DNA from: Rutidosis leptorrhynchoides | Lineage: Eukaryota > Streptophyta > Magnoliopsida > Asterales > Asteraceae | Direction of reading: 5' to 3' | Length of the DNA stretch: 64,000 nt | Assembly: GCF_046630445.1 (NCBI RefSeq) | Contig: NC_092338.1 | Span: 223,521,501 to 223,585,500, forward strand | The notes under the pieces: generated by a model | Told to the model about the DNA's origin: nothing | The model's input: the letters and a program-made list of their open reading frames with translations, nothing else | Databases searched by the model: none | Translations under genes and position numbers: made by a program | In this document: one piece after another, positions 1 through 11,500 of the stretch | Position numbering within the stretch: the stretch's first letter is position 1 | Layout of the letters: every line of letters begins with the position of its first letter

Positions 1-3000
1 GAATGGGTTCTCTGTCCTTCCTGCTCAAGGCATCGGCTACCACATTTGCCTTCCCCGGGTGGTAACGAATCTCAAAGTCGTAATCATTCAACAATTCAAT
101 CCACCTACGCTGCCTCATATTCAGTTGTTTCTGATTAAATATGTGTTGAAGACTTTTGTGGTCGGTATATATAATACTTTTGACCCCATATAAGTAGTGC
201 CTCCAAGTCTTTAATGCAAAAACAACCGCGCCTAATTCCAAATCATGCGTCGTATAATTTTGTTCGTGAATCTTCAATTGTCTAAACGCATAAGCAATCA
301 CCTTCGTTCATTGCATTAATACACAACCGAGACCTTGCTTTGATGCATCACAATAAATCACAAAATCATCATTCCCTTCAGGCAATGACAATATAGGTGC
401 CGTAGTTAGCTTTTTCTTCAATAACTGAAACGCTTTCTCTTGTTCATCATTCCATTCAAATTTCTTCCCTTTATGCGTTAATGCAGTCAAGGGTTTTGCT
501 ATTCTGGAAAAGTCATGGATGAACCTTCTGTAGTAACCAGCTAGTCCTAAAAACTGGCGTATGTGTTTCGGAGTTTTCGGGGTTTCCCACTTTTCAACAG
601 TTTCTATCTTTGCCGGATCCACCTTAATACCTTCTGTGTTCACTATGTGACCGAGGAATTGAACTTCTTCCAACCAAAATGCACACTTTGAAAACTTAGC
701 GTACAATTCTTCCTTCCTCAATACTTCTAACACCTTTCTCAAATGTTCACCGTGTTCTTGGTCATTCTTTGAGTAAATAAGTATGTCATCAATGAAAACA
801 ATGACAAACTTGTCAAGGTATGGTCCACACACCCGGTTCATAAGGTCCATGAACACAGCTGGTGCATTAGTTAAACCAAACGGCATGACCATAAACTCGT
901 AATGATCGTAACGTGTTCTGAAAGCAGTCTTTGGAATATCATCTTCTTTCACCCGCATTTGATGATACCCGGAACGTAAGTCAATCTTTGAATAAACAGA
1001 CGAGCCTTGTAGTTGATCAAATAAGTCATCGATTCTCGGTAGTGGGTAGCGGTTCTTGATGGTAAGTTTGTTCAACTCTCGGTAGTCGATACACAATCTG
1101 AATGTACCATCTTTCTTCTTGACAAACAAAACAGGAGCTCCCCACGGTGATGTGCTTGGTCGAATGAAACCACGCTCTAAAAGTTCTTGTAATTGGCTTT
1201 GCAGTTCTTTCATCTCGCTGGGTGCGAGTCTGTAAGGAGCACGAGCTATTGGTTCAGCTCCTGGTACAAGATTTATTTGAAATTCAACAGATCGATGTGG
1301 GGGTAATCCCGGTAATTCTTTCGGAAATACATCGGGAAATTCTTTTGCAATGGGAACATCATTGATGCTCTTTTCTTCAGTTTGTACTTTCTCGACGTGT
1401 GCTAGAACAGCATAGCAACCTTTTCTTATTAGTTTTTGTGCCTTCAAATTACTAATAAGATGTAGCTTCTTGTTGCCCTTTTCTCCGTACACCATTAAGG
1501 GTTTTCCTTTTTCTCGTATAATGCGAATTGCATTTTTGTAACAGACGATCTCTGCTTTCACTTCTTTCAACCAGTCCATACCGATTATCACATCAAAACT
1601 CCCTAACTCTACTGGTATCAAATCAATCTTAAATGTTTCGCTAACCAGTTTAATTTCTCGATTCCGACATATATTATCTGCTGAAATTAATTTACCATTT
1701 GCTAATTTGAGTAAAAATTTACTATCCAAAGGCATCAATGGACAACTTAATTTAGCACAAAAATCTCTACTCATATAGCTTCTATCTGCACCCGAATCAA
1801 ATAAAACGTAAGCAGATTTATTGTCAATAAGAAACGTACCCGTAACAAGCTCTGGGTCTTCCTGTGCCTCTGCCGCATTAATATTGAAAACTCTTCCGCG
1901 GCCTTGTCCATTCGTGTTCTCCTGGTTAGGGCAATTTCTAATAATGTGGCCCGGTTTTCCACATTTATAACAAACTACATTGGCATAACTTGCTCCGACA
2001 CAACTTGCTCCGCCATTACTCGTTCCGACACCATTTGTTCCTTTCGTTCTATTAACCCCTGGTCCGTAGACCTCACACTTCACCGCGCTATGACCATTTC
2101 TTTTACACTTGTTGCAAAATTTGGTGCAGAACCCAGAGTGATACTTTTCACACCTTTGGCATAGCTGCTTCTGATTGTTGTTGTTGTTGCGGTTATTATT
2201 GTTGTTGGGATGATTGTTGTAGTTGCTGTTGTTGTTGTTGTTGTTGTTGTTGGGCCGTTTGTTGTAGTTGTGATTGATGTTGCGATTGTTGGGATAATTG
2301 TTGCGATTATTGTTGTAATTGCTATTGTTGTTGTATTGGTGATTCTTATCACCGTTTTCCTCCCACTTTCTTTTGACTTGCTTCACATTGGCCTCTTCAG
2401 CAGTCTGTTCTTTAATTCTTTCTTCAATCTGGTTCACTAGTTTGTGAGCCATTCTACATGCCTGTTGTATGGAGGCGGGCTCGTGTGAACTTATATCTTC
2501 TTGGATTCTTTCCGGTAATCCTTTCACAAACGCGTCGATCTTCTCTTCCTCATCTTCGAACGCTCCCGGACACAATAGGCACAATTCTGTGAATCGTCTT
2601 TCATACGTGGTAATATCAAATCCTTGGGTTCGTAACCCTCTAAGTTCTGTCTTGAGCTTATTGACCTAGGTTCTGGGACAGTACTTCTCGTTCATCAAGT
2701 GCTTGAATGCTGACCACGGTAGTGCGTACGCATCGTCTTGTCCCACTTGCTCTAGATAGGTATTCCACCATGTTAACGCAGAACCTGTGAAGGTATGCGT
2801 AGCGTACTTTACTTTGTCCTCTTCAGTACACTTACTTATGGCAAACACCGATTTGACCTTCTTGGTCCACCGTTTCAATCCGATCGGTCCTTCGGTTCCA
2901 TCAAATTCCAAAGGTTTGCAGGCAGTGAATTCTTTGTAGGTGCATCCTACACGATTTCCTGTACTGCTAGATCCAAGGTTATTGTTGGTATGTAGCGCAG

Positions 3001-3121
3001 CCTGTACTGCGGCTATGTTTGAAGCTAGAAAAGTACGGAATTCCTCTTCATTCATATTCACGGCGTGTCGAGTAGTCGGTGCCATTTCCTTTAAAATAGT
3101 CAAATGGAACAAGTTAATCAT
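1..3121 (-). pseudogene. gag-pol of copy A with two nonsense codons
   Basis: This is the gag-pol of the A/B family, reading leftward. The likely start is the ATG at 3088 (protein MAPTTRH...), 11 codons inside the longest frame. It encodes a gag domain, a long Asn-rich linker, zinc knuckles (CQRC..., [14 protein letters not shown]), protease ([11 protein letters not shown]), reverse transcriptase (FIDDILIY) and the start of RNase H (YCDASKQG). Direct comparison with copy B shows two breaks: a GAG to TAG change at 2666-2668 in gag, and a CGA to TGA change at 308-310 after RNase H begins. The frame is otherwise open to the left edge. Few other differences are visible, so A decayed recently and probably depends on other copies. 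Confidence 0.92.
2175..2340 (-). repeat. AAC/AAT-rich trinucleotide tract coding poly-Asn in gag
   Basis: On the plus strand this is an interrupted run of ttg triplets. In the gag frame it encodes runs of Asn with interspersed Arg, Tyr, His and Pro, just before the first zinc knuckle. The matching tract in copy B (about 53580-53710) is shorter, so the tract has changed length in frame between copies. Confidence 0.85.
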
Positions 3122-3222
3122 ACAGAATATTAAGAGTAGTTAATAGTATTTCGTAGCACAATATGAACTCATTTATAAAAGCTTTTTCTTCATATTAGCG
3201 TTTTATAAGTTTAAATTCGGGT

Positions 3223-3238
3223 AGTACCTACCCGTTAA
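3223..3238 (-). promoter_or_regulatory. Internal PPT-like motif of copy A
   Basis: On the sense strand the 16 bases TTAACGGGTAGGTACT are identical to the polypurine tract plus first LTR base of copy B (49882-49897). This copy is not next to an LTR. It lies between the F-box stop codon and the gag start. The flanks also form a short inverted repeat (CGGGTAG/CTACCCG). A second plus-strand priming site is an inference. Confidence 0.6.
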
Positions 3239-3426
3239 GTTCATACTTAGTAGCTAATATACAATTCAACTACTACAATTCTATATGAAAAACTGATTAT
3301 AATAATATTTCGCGTTCAAACTTTTACACAATATTTTACAAACTTACAATACCGCTTATTTTACATATAGCATGAAATATAGCACACAATAAATTTGATA
3401 CAAGATGGTTGTGAAGATAATTCTAG

Positions 3427-4110
3427 CTAGTACACAAGTCGTTCAGCAAAGGCAATAAAGACACGTAATTCATACGTCCAGAAACAAGTCATGCATTCTG
3501 GTTTTACTAGGATTACTTCCCATCCTTGGTCTTGTGGAACATAACCGTTATGCCCGTTGATAAGACAACGTGTTGTAACGTCGTCAAAGGGACGAGGGTT
3601 ACGTAATGTCCAACAGTCCCGTAACAATCTAAAAACCTCATTTCTTACCCCAATTACTGACTCCGTCACTTGTGGAAACGTTTTGTTTAATAGTTGTAGC
3701 CAGATGTTCTTGTTCTCACTTTGGTGAGAAGCGAACATTACTAATTCGTAAGCATAACATGCTTCTTTATGTTGCATGTTAGCCGCTTTTTCTAAATCAC
3801 GAAGTCCAATATTCGGATATATTGAGTCAAAATAATTTCTTAACCCGTTGCGTAAAATAGCATTTGGGTTCCCCGCAATATATGCGTCAAAGTAAACACA
3901 TCGTAACTTATGGGTTTCCCAATGTGATATCCCCCATCTTTCAAACGAAAGTCTCTTATAAACCAAGACATTCTTGGAACGTTCTTCGAATGTCTTACAA
4001 ACTGATCTCGCCTTAAATAGTTGTGCCGAGGAATTCTGACCGACTCTAGACAAGATTTCATCAATCATGTCTTCGGGTAGGTCTCTTAAAATATTGGATT
4101 GTCTATCCAT
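3427..4110 (-). CDS. F-box protein captured by the retrotransposon
   Basis: This intact 227-codon ORF is in the same sense as the element, between its leader ORF and gag. Residues about 10-55 (LRDLPEDMIDEILSRV... with VCKTFEER further on) fit the F-box fold that binds SKP1 in SCF ubiquitin ligases. The C-terminal part contains a Sel1/TPR-like stretch (AANMQHKEACYAYELVMFA), as in the plant At2g35280/At1g67623-like F-box family. The start is the first ATG and the sequence directly after it gives the F-box. Copy B carries the same gene, broken by element C. This is not a normal Ty3 gene; capture of a host gene is inferred. Whether it recruits a substrate or acts on host silencing is unknown. Confidence 0.75.
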   Translation of the reverse strand: MDRQSNILRDLPEDMIDEILSRVGQNSSAQLFKARSVCKTFEERSKNVLVYKRLSFERWGISHWETHKLRCVYFDAYIAGNPNAILRNGLRNYFDSIYPNIGLRDLEKAANMQHKEACYAYELVMFASHQSENKNIWLQLLNKTFPQVTESVIGVRNEVFRLLRDCWTLRNPRPFDDVTTRCLINGHNGYVPQDQGWEVILVKPECMTCFWTYELRVFIAFAERLVY

Positions 4111-4344
4111 TTTGTGTTTTTATACTGTAAAATAGACCAGAGTTAGATTCATAAAAAAAAATACTTATTAATACAAGCAATTTTTACATATATCAGAAAG
4201 CATAAGCACACTATATTACATATATTACACCACACGAATACAACTATCTTATTCCGACTCGCTTGTTTCTTCATGTTCCGTTTTGGTTCGTTTTGCCAAG
4301 TTTCTAGGGATATATGATGTTCCCCTAATATGAGCCGTCGTTGT

Positions 4345-4864
4345 TCACATTGGTTTAGAAAAACCTGGTGGTTTAGAGGTTCCCGGGTCATTGTTACAAC
4401 TTAAGGACTTCGGGGGTTGACGATACATATAAAGTTCATCGGGGTTGGAATTAGATTTCTCTATTTTTATGCCCTTTCCCTTATTATTTTCTTTTGCCTT
4501 TTTAAATTCAGTTGGGGTAATTTCTATAACATCATCGGAATTCTCGTCGGAATCCGATTCATCGGAGAATTGGTAATCCTCCCAATATTTTGCTTCCTTG
4601 GCGGAAAGACCATTGACCATAATTCTCGACCAGTCGGTTGGTTGAGGATTCTCTTTTACTTAACCGTTTTATTATTTCCCCCACCGGTTCTATTTCTTCT
4701 TCCGGTTCCGATTCTTCTTCCGGTTTCGATTCTTCTTCCGGTTCCGACTCTTCTTCCGGTTCCTCTTCGGGAACTTGTGAATCAGTCCACGAATCATTCC
4801 AATTTACATTTGACTCTTCATTATTATTAGGTGAGTCAATGGGACTTGTTCTAGAGGTAGACAA
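4345..4864 (-). pseudogene. Acidic leader ORF of copy A, frameshifted
   Basis: Two overlapping minus frames (4864-4559 and 4620-4345) together look like one leader protein. It begins MSTSRTSPIDSPNNNEE, runs through a repeated Glu/Pro/Ser block (PEEESEPEEES type) and continues in the other frame as KEAKYWEDYQFSDESDSDE and a basic tail. A one-base indel around 4650-4680 would explain the frame change. The position, directly after the primer site and upstream of gag, matches the leader ORFs of elements C (61438-61947) and H (14145-14787). I do not recognise the family. Low complexity and acidity are the only clear features. Confidence 0.5.
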
Positions 4865-5059
4865 CTATCACATAATATCAAACACGTTAAGAGATTAATA
4901 TATCACATAATATTCATATGTTAAAAATATATAGTTTCCAACAAAAATGTTAAGCAATCATTTTTAAAGAAAACACGGTCGAAGTCCAGACTCACTAATG
5001 CATCCTAACAAACTCGATAAGACACACTAATGCAAATTTTCTGGTTCTCTAAGACCAAC

Positions 5060-5071
5060 GCTCGGATACCA
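5060..5071 (-). promoter_or_regulatory. Primer binding site of copy A (tRNA-iMet type)
   Basis: The sense strand reads TGGTATCCGAGC, one mismatch from the usual plant initiator-Met primer site TGGTATCAGAGC. It is two bases from the LTR end at 5074. This orients the element and identifies 5074-8500 as its 5' LTR. Confidence 0.85.
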
Positions 5072-5073
5072 AC

Positions 5074-8000
5074 TGAAATGTCCCGTTCTTATTGATTAAA
5101 AACGTTCCATATTAATTGATTTCGTTGCGAGGTTTTGACCTCTATATGAGACGTTTTTCAAAGACTGCATTCATTTTAAAACAAACCATAACCTTTATTT
5201 CATCAATAAAGGTTTAAAAAGCTTTACGTAGATTATCAAATAATGATAATCTAAAATATCCTGTTTACACAAGACCATTACATAATGGTTTACAATACAA
5301 ATATGTTACAACAAAATAAGTTTCTTGAATGCAGTTTTTACACAATATCATACAAGCATGGAATCCAAAATCTCGTCCTTATTTAAGTATGCGACAGCGG
5401 AAGCTCTTAATAATCACCTGAGAATAAACATGCTTAAAACGTCAACAAAAATGTTGGTGAGTTATAGGTTTAACCTATATATATCAAATCATAATAATAG
5501 ACCACAAGATTTCATATTTCAATACACATCCCATACATAGAGATAAAAGTCATTCATATGGTGAACACCTGGTAACCGACATTAAGAAGATGCATATATA
5601 TAAGAATATCCCCATCATTCAGGGACACCCTTCGGATATGATATAAATTTCGAAGTACTAAAGCATCCGGTACTTTGGATGGGGCTTGTTGGGCCCGATA
5701 GATCTATCTTTAGGATTCGCGTCAATTAGGGTGTCTGTTCCCTAATTCTTAGATTACCAGACTTAATAAAAAGGGGCATATTCGATTTCGATAATTCAAC
5801 CATAGAATGTAGTTTCACGTACTTGTGTCTATTTTGTAAATCATTTATAAAACCTGCATGTATTCTCATCCCAAAAATATTAGATTTTAAAAGTGGGACT
5901 ATAACTCACTTTCACAGATTTTTACTTCGTCGGGAAGTAAGACTTGGCCACTGGTTGATTCACGAACCTATAACAATATATACATATATATCAAAGTATG
6001 TTCAAAATATATTTACAACACTTTTAATATATTTTGATGTTTTAAGTTTATTAAGTCAGCTGTCCTCGTTAGTAACCTACAACTAGTTGTCCACAATTAG
6101 ATGTACAGAAATAAATCGATAAATATTATCTTGAATCAATCCACGACCCAGTGTATACGTATCTCAGTATTGATCACAACTCAAACTATATATATTTTGG
6201 AATCAACCTCAACCCTGTATAGCTAACTCCAACATTCACATATAGAGTGTCTATGGTTGTTCCGAAATATATATAGATGTGTCGACATGATAGGTCAAAA
6301 CATTGTATACGTGTCTATGGTATCTCAAGATTACATAATATACAATACAAGTAGATTAAGTTATGGTTGGAATAGATTTGTTACCAATTTTCACGTAGCT
6401 AAAATGAGAAAAATTATCCAATCTTGTTTTACCCATAACTTCTTCATTTTAAATCCGTTTTGAGTGAATCAAATTGCTATGGTTTCATATTGAACTCTAT
6501 TTTATGAATCTAAACAGAAAAAGTATAGGTTTATAGTCGAAAAAATAAGTTACAAGTCGTTTTTATAAAGGTAGTCATTTCAGTCGAAAGAACGACGTCT
6601 AGATGACCATTTTAGAAAACATACTTCCACTTTGAGTTTAACCATAATTTTTGGATATAGTTTCATGTTCATAATAAAAATCATTTTCTCAGAATAACAA
6701 CTTTTAAATCAAAGTTTATCATAGTTTTTAATTAACTAACCCAAAACAGCCCGCGGTGTTACTACGACGGCGTAAATCCAGTTTTACGGTGTTTTTCGTG
6801 TTTCCAGGTTTTAAATCATTAAGTTAGCATATCATATAGATATAGAACATGTGTTTAGTTGATTTTAAAAGTCAAGTTAGAAGGATTAACTTTTGTTTGC
6901 GAACAAATTTAGAATTAACTAAACTATGTTCTAGTGATTACAAGTTTAAACCTTCGAATAAGATAGCTTTATATGTATGAATCGAATGATGTTATGAACA
7001 TCATTACTACCTTAAGTTCCTTGGATAAACCTACTGGAAAAGTGAAAAATAGATCTAGCTTCAACGGATCCTTGGATGGCTTGAAGTTCTTGAAGCAGAA
7101 TCATGACACGAAAACAAGTTCAAGTAAGATCATCACTTGAAATAAGATTGTTATAGTTATAGAAATTGAACCAAAGTTTGAATATGATTATTACCTTGTA
7201 TTAGAATGATAACCTACTGTAAGAAACAAAGATTTCTTGAGGTTGGATGATCACCTTACAAGATTGGAAGTGAGCTAGCAAACTTGAAAGTATTCTTGAT
7301 TTTATGTAACCAGAACTTGTAAAATATATGAGGAACACTTAGAACTTGAAGATAGAACTTGAGAGAGATAAAATAGATGAAGAAAATTGAAGAATGAAAG
7401 TGTTTGTAGGTGTTTTTGGTCGTTGGTGTATGGATTAGATATAAAGGATATGTAATTTTGTTTTCATGTAAATAAGTCATGAATGATTACTCATATTTTT
7501 GTAATTTTATGAGATATTTCATGCTAGTTGCCAAATGATGGTTCCCACATGTGTTAGGTGACTCACATGGGCTGCTAAGAGCTGATCATTGGAGTGTATA
7601 TACCAATAGTACATACATCTAAAAGCTGTGTATTGTACGAGTACGAATACGGGTGCATACGAGTAGAATTGTTGATGAAACTGAACGAGGATGTAATTGT
7701 AAGCATTTTTGTTAAGTAGAAGTATTTTGATAAGTGTATTGAAGTCTTTCAAAAGTGTATAAATACATATTAAAACACTACATGTATATACATTTTAACT
7801 GAGTCGTTAAGTCATCGTTAGTCGTTACATGTAAGTGTTGTTTTGAAACCTTTAGGTTAACGATCTTGTTGAATGTTGTTAACCCATTGTCTATTATAAC
7901 AAATGAGATGTTAAATTATTATATTATCATGATATTATGATATATAATATATCTTAGTATGATGTATATACAGTTAAATGTCGTTACAACGATAATCGTT

Positions 8001-8500
8001 ACATATATGTCTCGTTTCGAAATCATTAAGTTAGTAGTCTTATTTTTACATATGTATTTTATTGTTAATACACTTAATAATATATTTACTTATCATTTAA
8101 CATAATTAACCAAGTGTATCAATATCTTAATATGATTCATATGTACCTAGTAAGACGTTGTTATAACGATAATCGTTATATATATCGTTTTTGAGTTTCT
8201 TAAATTAATAGTCTCATTTTTATGTATATAACTCATTGTTAAAATACCTAATGAGATACATACTTATAATAAAAACATGTTAACTATATATATAACCATA
8301 TATATGTCATCGTATAGTTTTTACAAGTTTTAACGTTCGTGAATCACCGGTCAACTTGGGTGGTCAATTGTCTATATGAAACATATTTCAATTAATCAAG
8401 TCTTAACAAGTTTGATTGCTTAACATGTTGGAAACATTTAATCATGTAAATATCAATCTCAATTAATATATATAAACATGGAAAAGTTCGGGTCACTACA
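5074..8500 (-). repeat. 5' LTR of copy A (3427 bp)
   Basis: The boundaries come from alignment with the copy B LTR (46624-49882). Plus-strand ends are TGAAATGTCCCG and GGTCACTACA, so in sense the LTR is TG...CA. It is 168 bp longer than the B LTR, mostly because of one more diverged module in the AT-rich zone at about 7790-8290. Small ORFs inside are not conserved in a convincing way. No host gene lies in this stretch. Confidence 0.92.
5418..5909 (-). promoter_or_regulatory. Conserved paired blocks in LTR A, intron-like
   Basis: In sense, the interval starts GTGAGTTATAG (5909-5899) and ends TTATTCTCAG (to 5418). It has a CTCAC branch-like site and a T-rich stretch before the end. The two ends are also complementary to each other: 5457-5467 with 5899-5909 (11 of 11), and 5420-5433 with 5856-5867 (two bulged bases). 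The same blocks occur in elements B, C and H. An intron in the leader transcript, or a folded RNA, are both inferences. Confidence 0.45.
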
Positions 8501-11500
8501 AATAGACCCAGATCTGAAAATGGAGATACAAGTATTGTGTCTTCTAGTACTAAATCTGAGGATGGTAGCCAATCTACTGATGGATCTCATGCTTCTTCAC
8601 AAAGAAGAAGAAGACATAGGAAAAAAGCTGATGATTTGAAAGATATTAAGATAGATCCACCTGATTTTGAAGGGTCCTCTAATCCTGAAGATTACTTTGA
8701 ATGGGTTCAGGCCATGGATAGAATTATGGAGGTTAAAGGCTATGATGAAAAAAAGGCCTTTAAAGTTGCTGTAATCAGATTGAAGAAGTATGCTTCAATG
8801 TGGTATGATAATCTAAAAAAAGAAACCCAATATGAAGGGAAGAAAACAATCAAAACCTGGTCCAAGTTAAAAGAGTGTATGCAAAAGAGGTTTGTTCCTC
8901 AAGCTTACAAGCAAGAGCTGAATATCCAGATGAATACACTCAAGCAAGGCCGCATTAATGTTGTTGATTACATCAGAGAGTTTGAGCAGCTCAAGATTCG
9001 TACAAATGTTAAAGAAGCTGAAGAATACACTATAGCAAGATTCGTTGGAGGCTTAAATGCTTCTATTGTTGATCAAGTTGAAATGCAGCCTCTATGGACT
9101 TTTGAGAGTGCTTGCAAGCTGGCTATTCAAGTAGAGAAACAAGCAAAGAAGAAAATTAATTTTAAGTCTTATTCCAAGCCAGCTGTGCTGCCTATGAAGG
9201 GTCAATCATCTATGCTGCCTAGGAATAACGAGGCAGCATCCAAAGTATCTAAAGGCAAAGAGCAGGTTGTAGCTTGTCCTAAAGATGATAGAAGGAAATG
9301 CTTCAAGTGCCATGGATTTGGGCATTTTCAAGCTCAATGTCCTAACCAGCGTGCTCTTACACTAAAGGAGATTGAAGATTTGGAAGGGGGTTTTGAAACT
9401 GAACCAGCATATGATGAGTCTGATAGTGAAGAGTTTGTTGCTACTGATATTGGAGAGTTTTTAGTGGTTCGAAGAGTAATGCACTCAGCTGAGACTATTG
9501 AAGATAAGAGCTAGCGAGAAAACATCTTTCATTCAAGGTGCACAGTCAAGGGCAAAGTGTGCAGCCTTATTGTTGATGGAGGCAGCTGTGCAAACGCAGC
9601 ATCTGCTCACATGGTGGAAAAGCTTGAGCTGGTTACAAAGAAGCATCCTCATCCATACAAACTTCAATGGCTTAACCAAGGCAGTGAGATAAAGGTTACT
9701 CGCTAAGTTACTGTTCCATTTTCTATTGGTACTGTTTATCAAGATGAGATCACTTGTGATGTCATTCCTATGGATGCTTGTCATTTGCTGCTTAGTAGAC
9801 CTTGGTTATTTGATAAGTATGTCTATTATAATGAACATCAAAATACTTACTCGCTGTATGTGAATGGAAAGAAGATCACCCTCACTTCTTTAAAGCCTAG
9901 TGAAATACCTAGAGCTGACCCTACTGTTAAGAATGATAAAACTTTGTTTATGACTCAAGATGAAGTTGATACTGAGTTAAAGGGTGGTACTGGTGCTTAT
10001 TTATTGCTGATGGTTGAAAGTGATGAGTTGAACCAGCATGATGAAATACCAGCTAGGGTAAAGCCATTGTTATCCGAATTTGCTGATGTGTTTCCTACTG
10101 AGTTACCTATTGGTTTACCACCAATCAGGGGTATTAAACATCAAATTAATCTTGTATCTGGATCTGTTCTTCCTAATAAAGCAGCTTATCGATGTTCCCC
10201 TCATAAAGTAAAAGAATTAGAAAAGCAAGTTAATGAGTTGGTTGCAAAGGGGTATGTTAGAACCGGCATGAGTCCTTGTTCAGTACCAGCTTTGCTGGTT
10301 CCAAAGAAAGATGGTTCCATGAGAATGTGTGTAGACAGCAGAGCTATTAACAACATCACCATCAAATATAGGTATCATATACCTAGATTAGATGATATGC
10401 TAGATGAGCTGCATGGTTCTTGTGTGTTCTCCAAAGTTGATCTAAGAAGTGGGTATCATCAGATTTGAATGAAAGAAGGAAATGAATGGAAGACAACTTT
10501 CAAGATCAAAGGTGGTTTATTCGAGTGGTTGGTTATGCCTTTTGGGTTGTCTAATGCACCCAGCACATTCATGAGACTTATGAATGAAGTGCTCAGGCCA
10601 CTTATTGGTCAGTTTGTGGTTGTTTACTTTGATGACATCCTAGTGTACTCGAAAACTAAAGAAGAACACTTGGATCATTTGAGGAAAGTATTTGAGCTGT
10701 TAAGGCAGAATCAGTTATATGCAAAGCTGGATAAGTGTGATTTCTTTGTCAACAAAGTAGTGTTTCTTGGGTATGTGGTTTCTGAAGAAGGCATTTCAAT
10801 GGATCCATCTAAGGTGGAAGCAATCAAATCATGGCCTAGTCCTTCTTCCATCACTGAAGTCAGAAGTTTTCATGGTTTAGCTTCATTTTATAGAAGATTT
10901 ATCAAAGACTTCTCCACAATTGTTGCTCCAATTACTGATTGTTTAAAGAAAGGGGTATTTGAATGGTCCAGTTCTGCACAATCAGCATTTGAATCATTGA
11001 AAGAGAAGCTAAGTTCAGCACCTATACTTGCTTTACCTAATTTTGATATGCTGTTTGAACTTGAATGTGATGCAAGTGGTGTTGGCATTGGAGCTGTGCT
11101 AGTGCAAGGGAAACGACCAGTAGCTTATTTCAGTGAAAAGCTAAGTGGGTCCAAGATAAATTATAGCACCTATGATAAAGAGTTCTATGCCATCATTCGG
11201 GCTGTTGATCACTGGTCTCATTATTTGAAGCCAAGGCAGTTTGTTCTCTTTTCTGATCATGAAGCATTGAAGTACGTTAATGGATAACACAAATTAAATC
11301 CAAGACATGCAAAATGGGTTGAATTCTTGCAGATGTACTCCTTTGTGTCTAAACACAAGGCTGGTACGTCTAATGTTGTTGCTGATGCTGTTTCAAGGAG
11401 ATATTCTTTGTTGTCAATTTTGGAAGCTAGAGTTCTTGGATTCTCATTTGTTAAGGAGTTATATGAAGCTGATCCAGACTTTGCTCCTATTTTGAACTGT

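Larger units (their letters stand above)
1..8500 (-). mobile_element. Ty3/gypsy chromovirus copy A with captured F-box gene
   Basis: This is the upstream part of a long-LTR Ty3 retrotransposon on the minus strand. Reading in its sense, it has a 5' LTR (8500 to 5074), a primer site, a leader ORF, an F-box ORF, a PPT-like motif, gag and pol. The window cuts it within the reverse transcriptase/RNase H part, so the integrase and 3' LTR are not seen. Copy B at 46624 is a near-identical relative and defines the missing parts. Its right edge falls directly inside the gag of element E, so A inserted into E. The bases aatag at 8501-8505 are the predicted target duplication, whose partner lies left of the window. 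Confidence 0.9.

Noticed and set aside
2210-2440. Plus-strand ORF rich in Val (VVVVVV runs) resembling a membrane protein
   Set aside because: It is the antisense of the Asn-coding trinucleotide tract in gag.
5823-6086. 87-codon plus ORF identical in both A and B LTRs
   Set aside because: It is antisense to the element and its conservation follows from LTR similarity.
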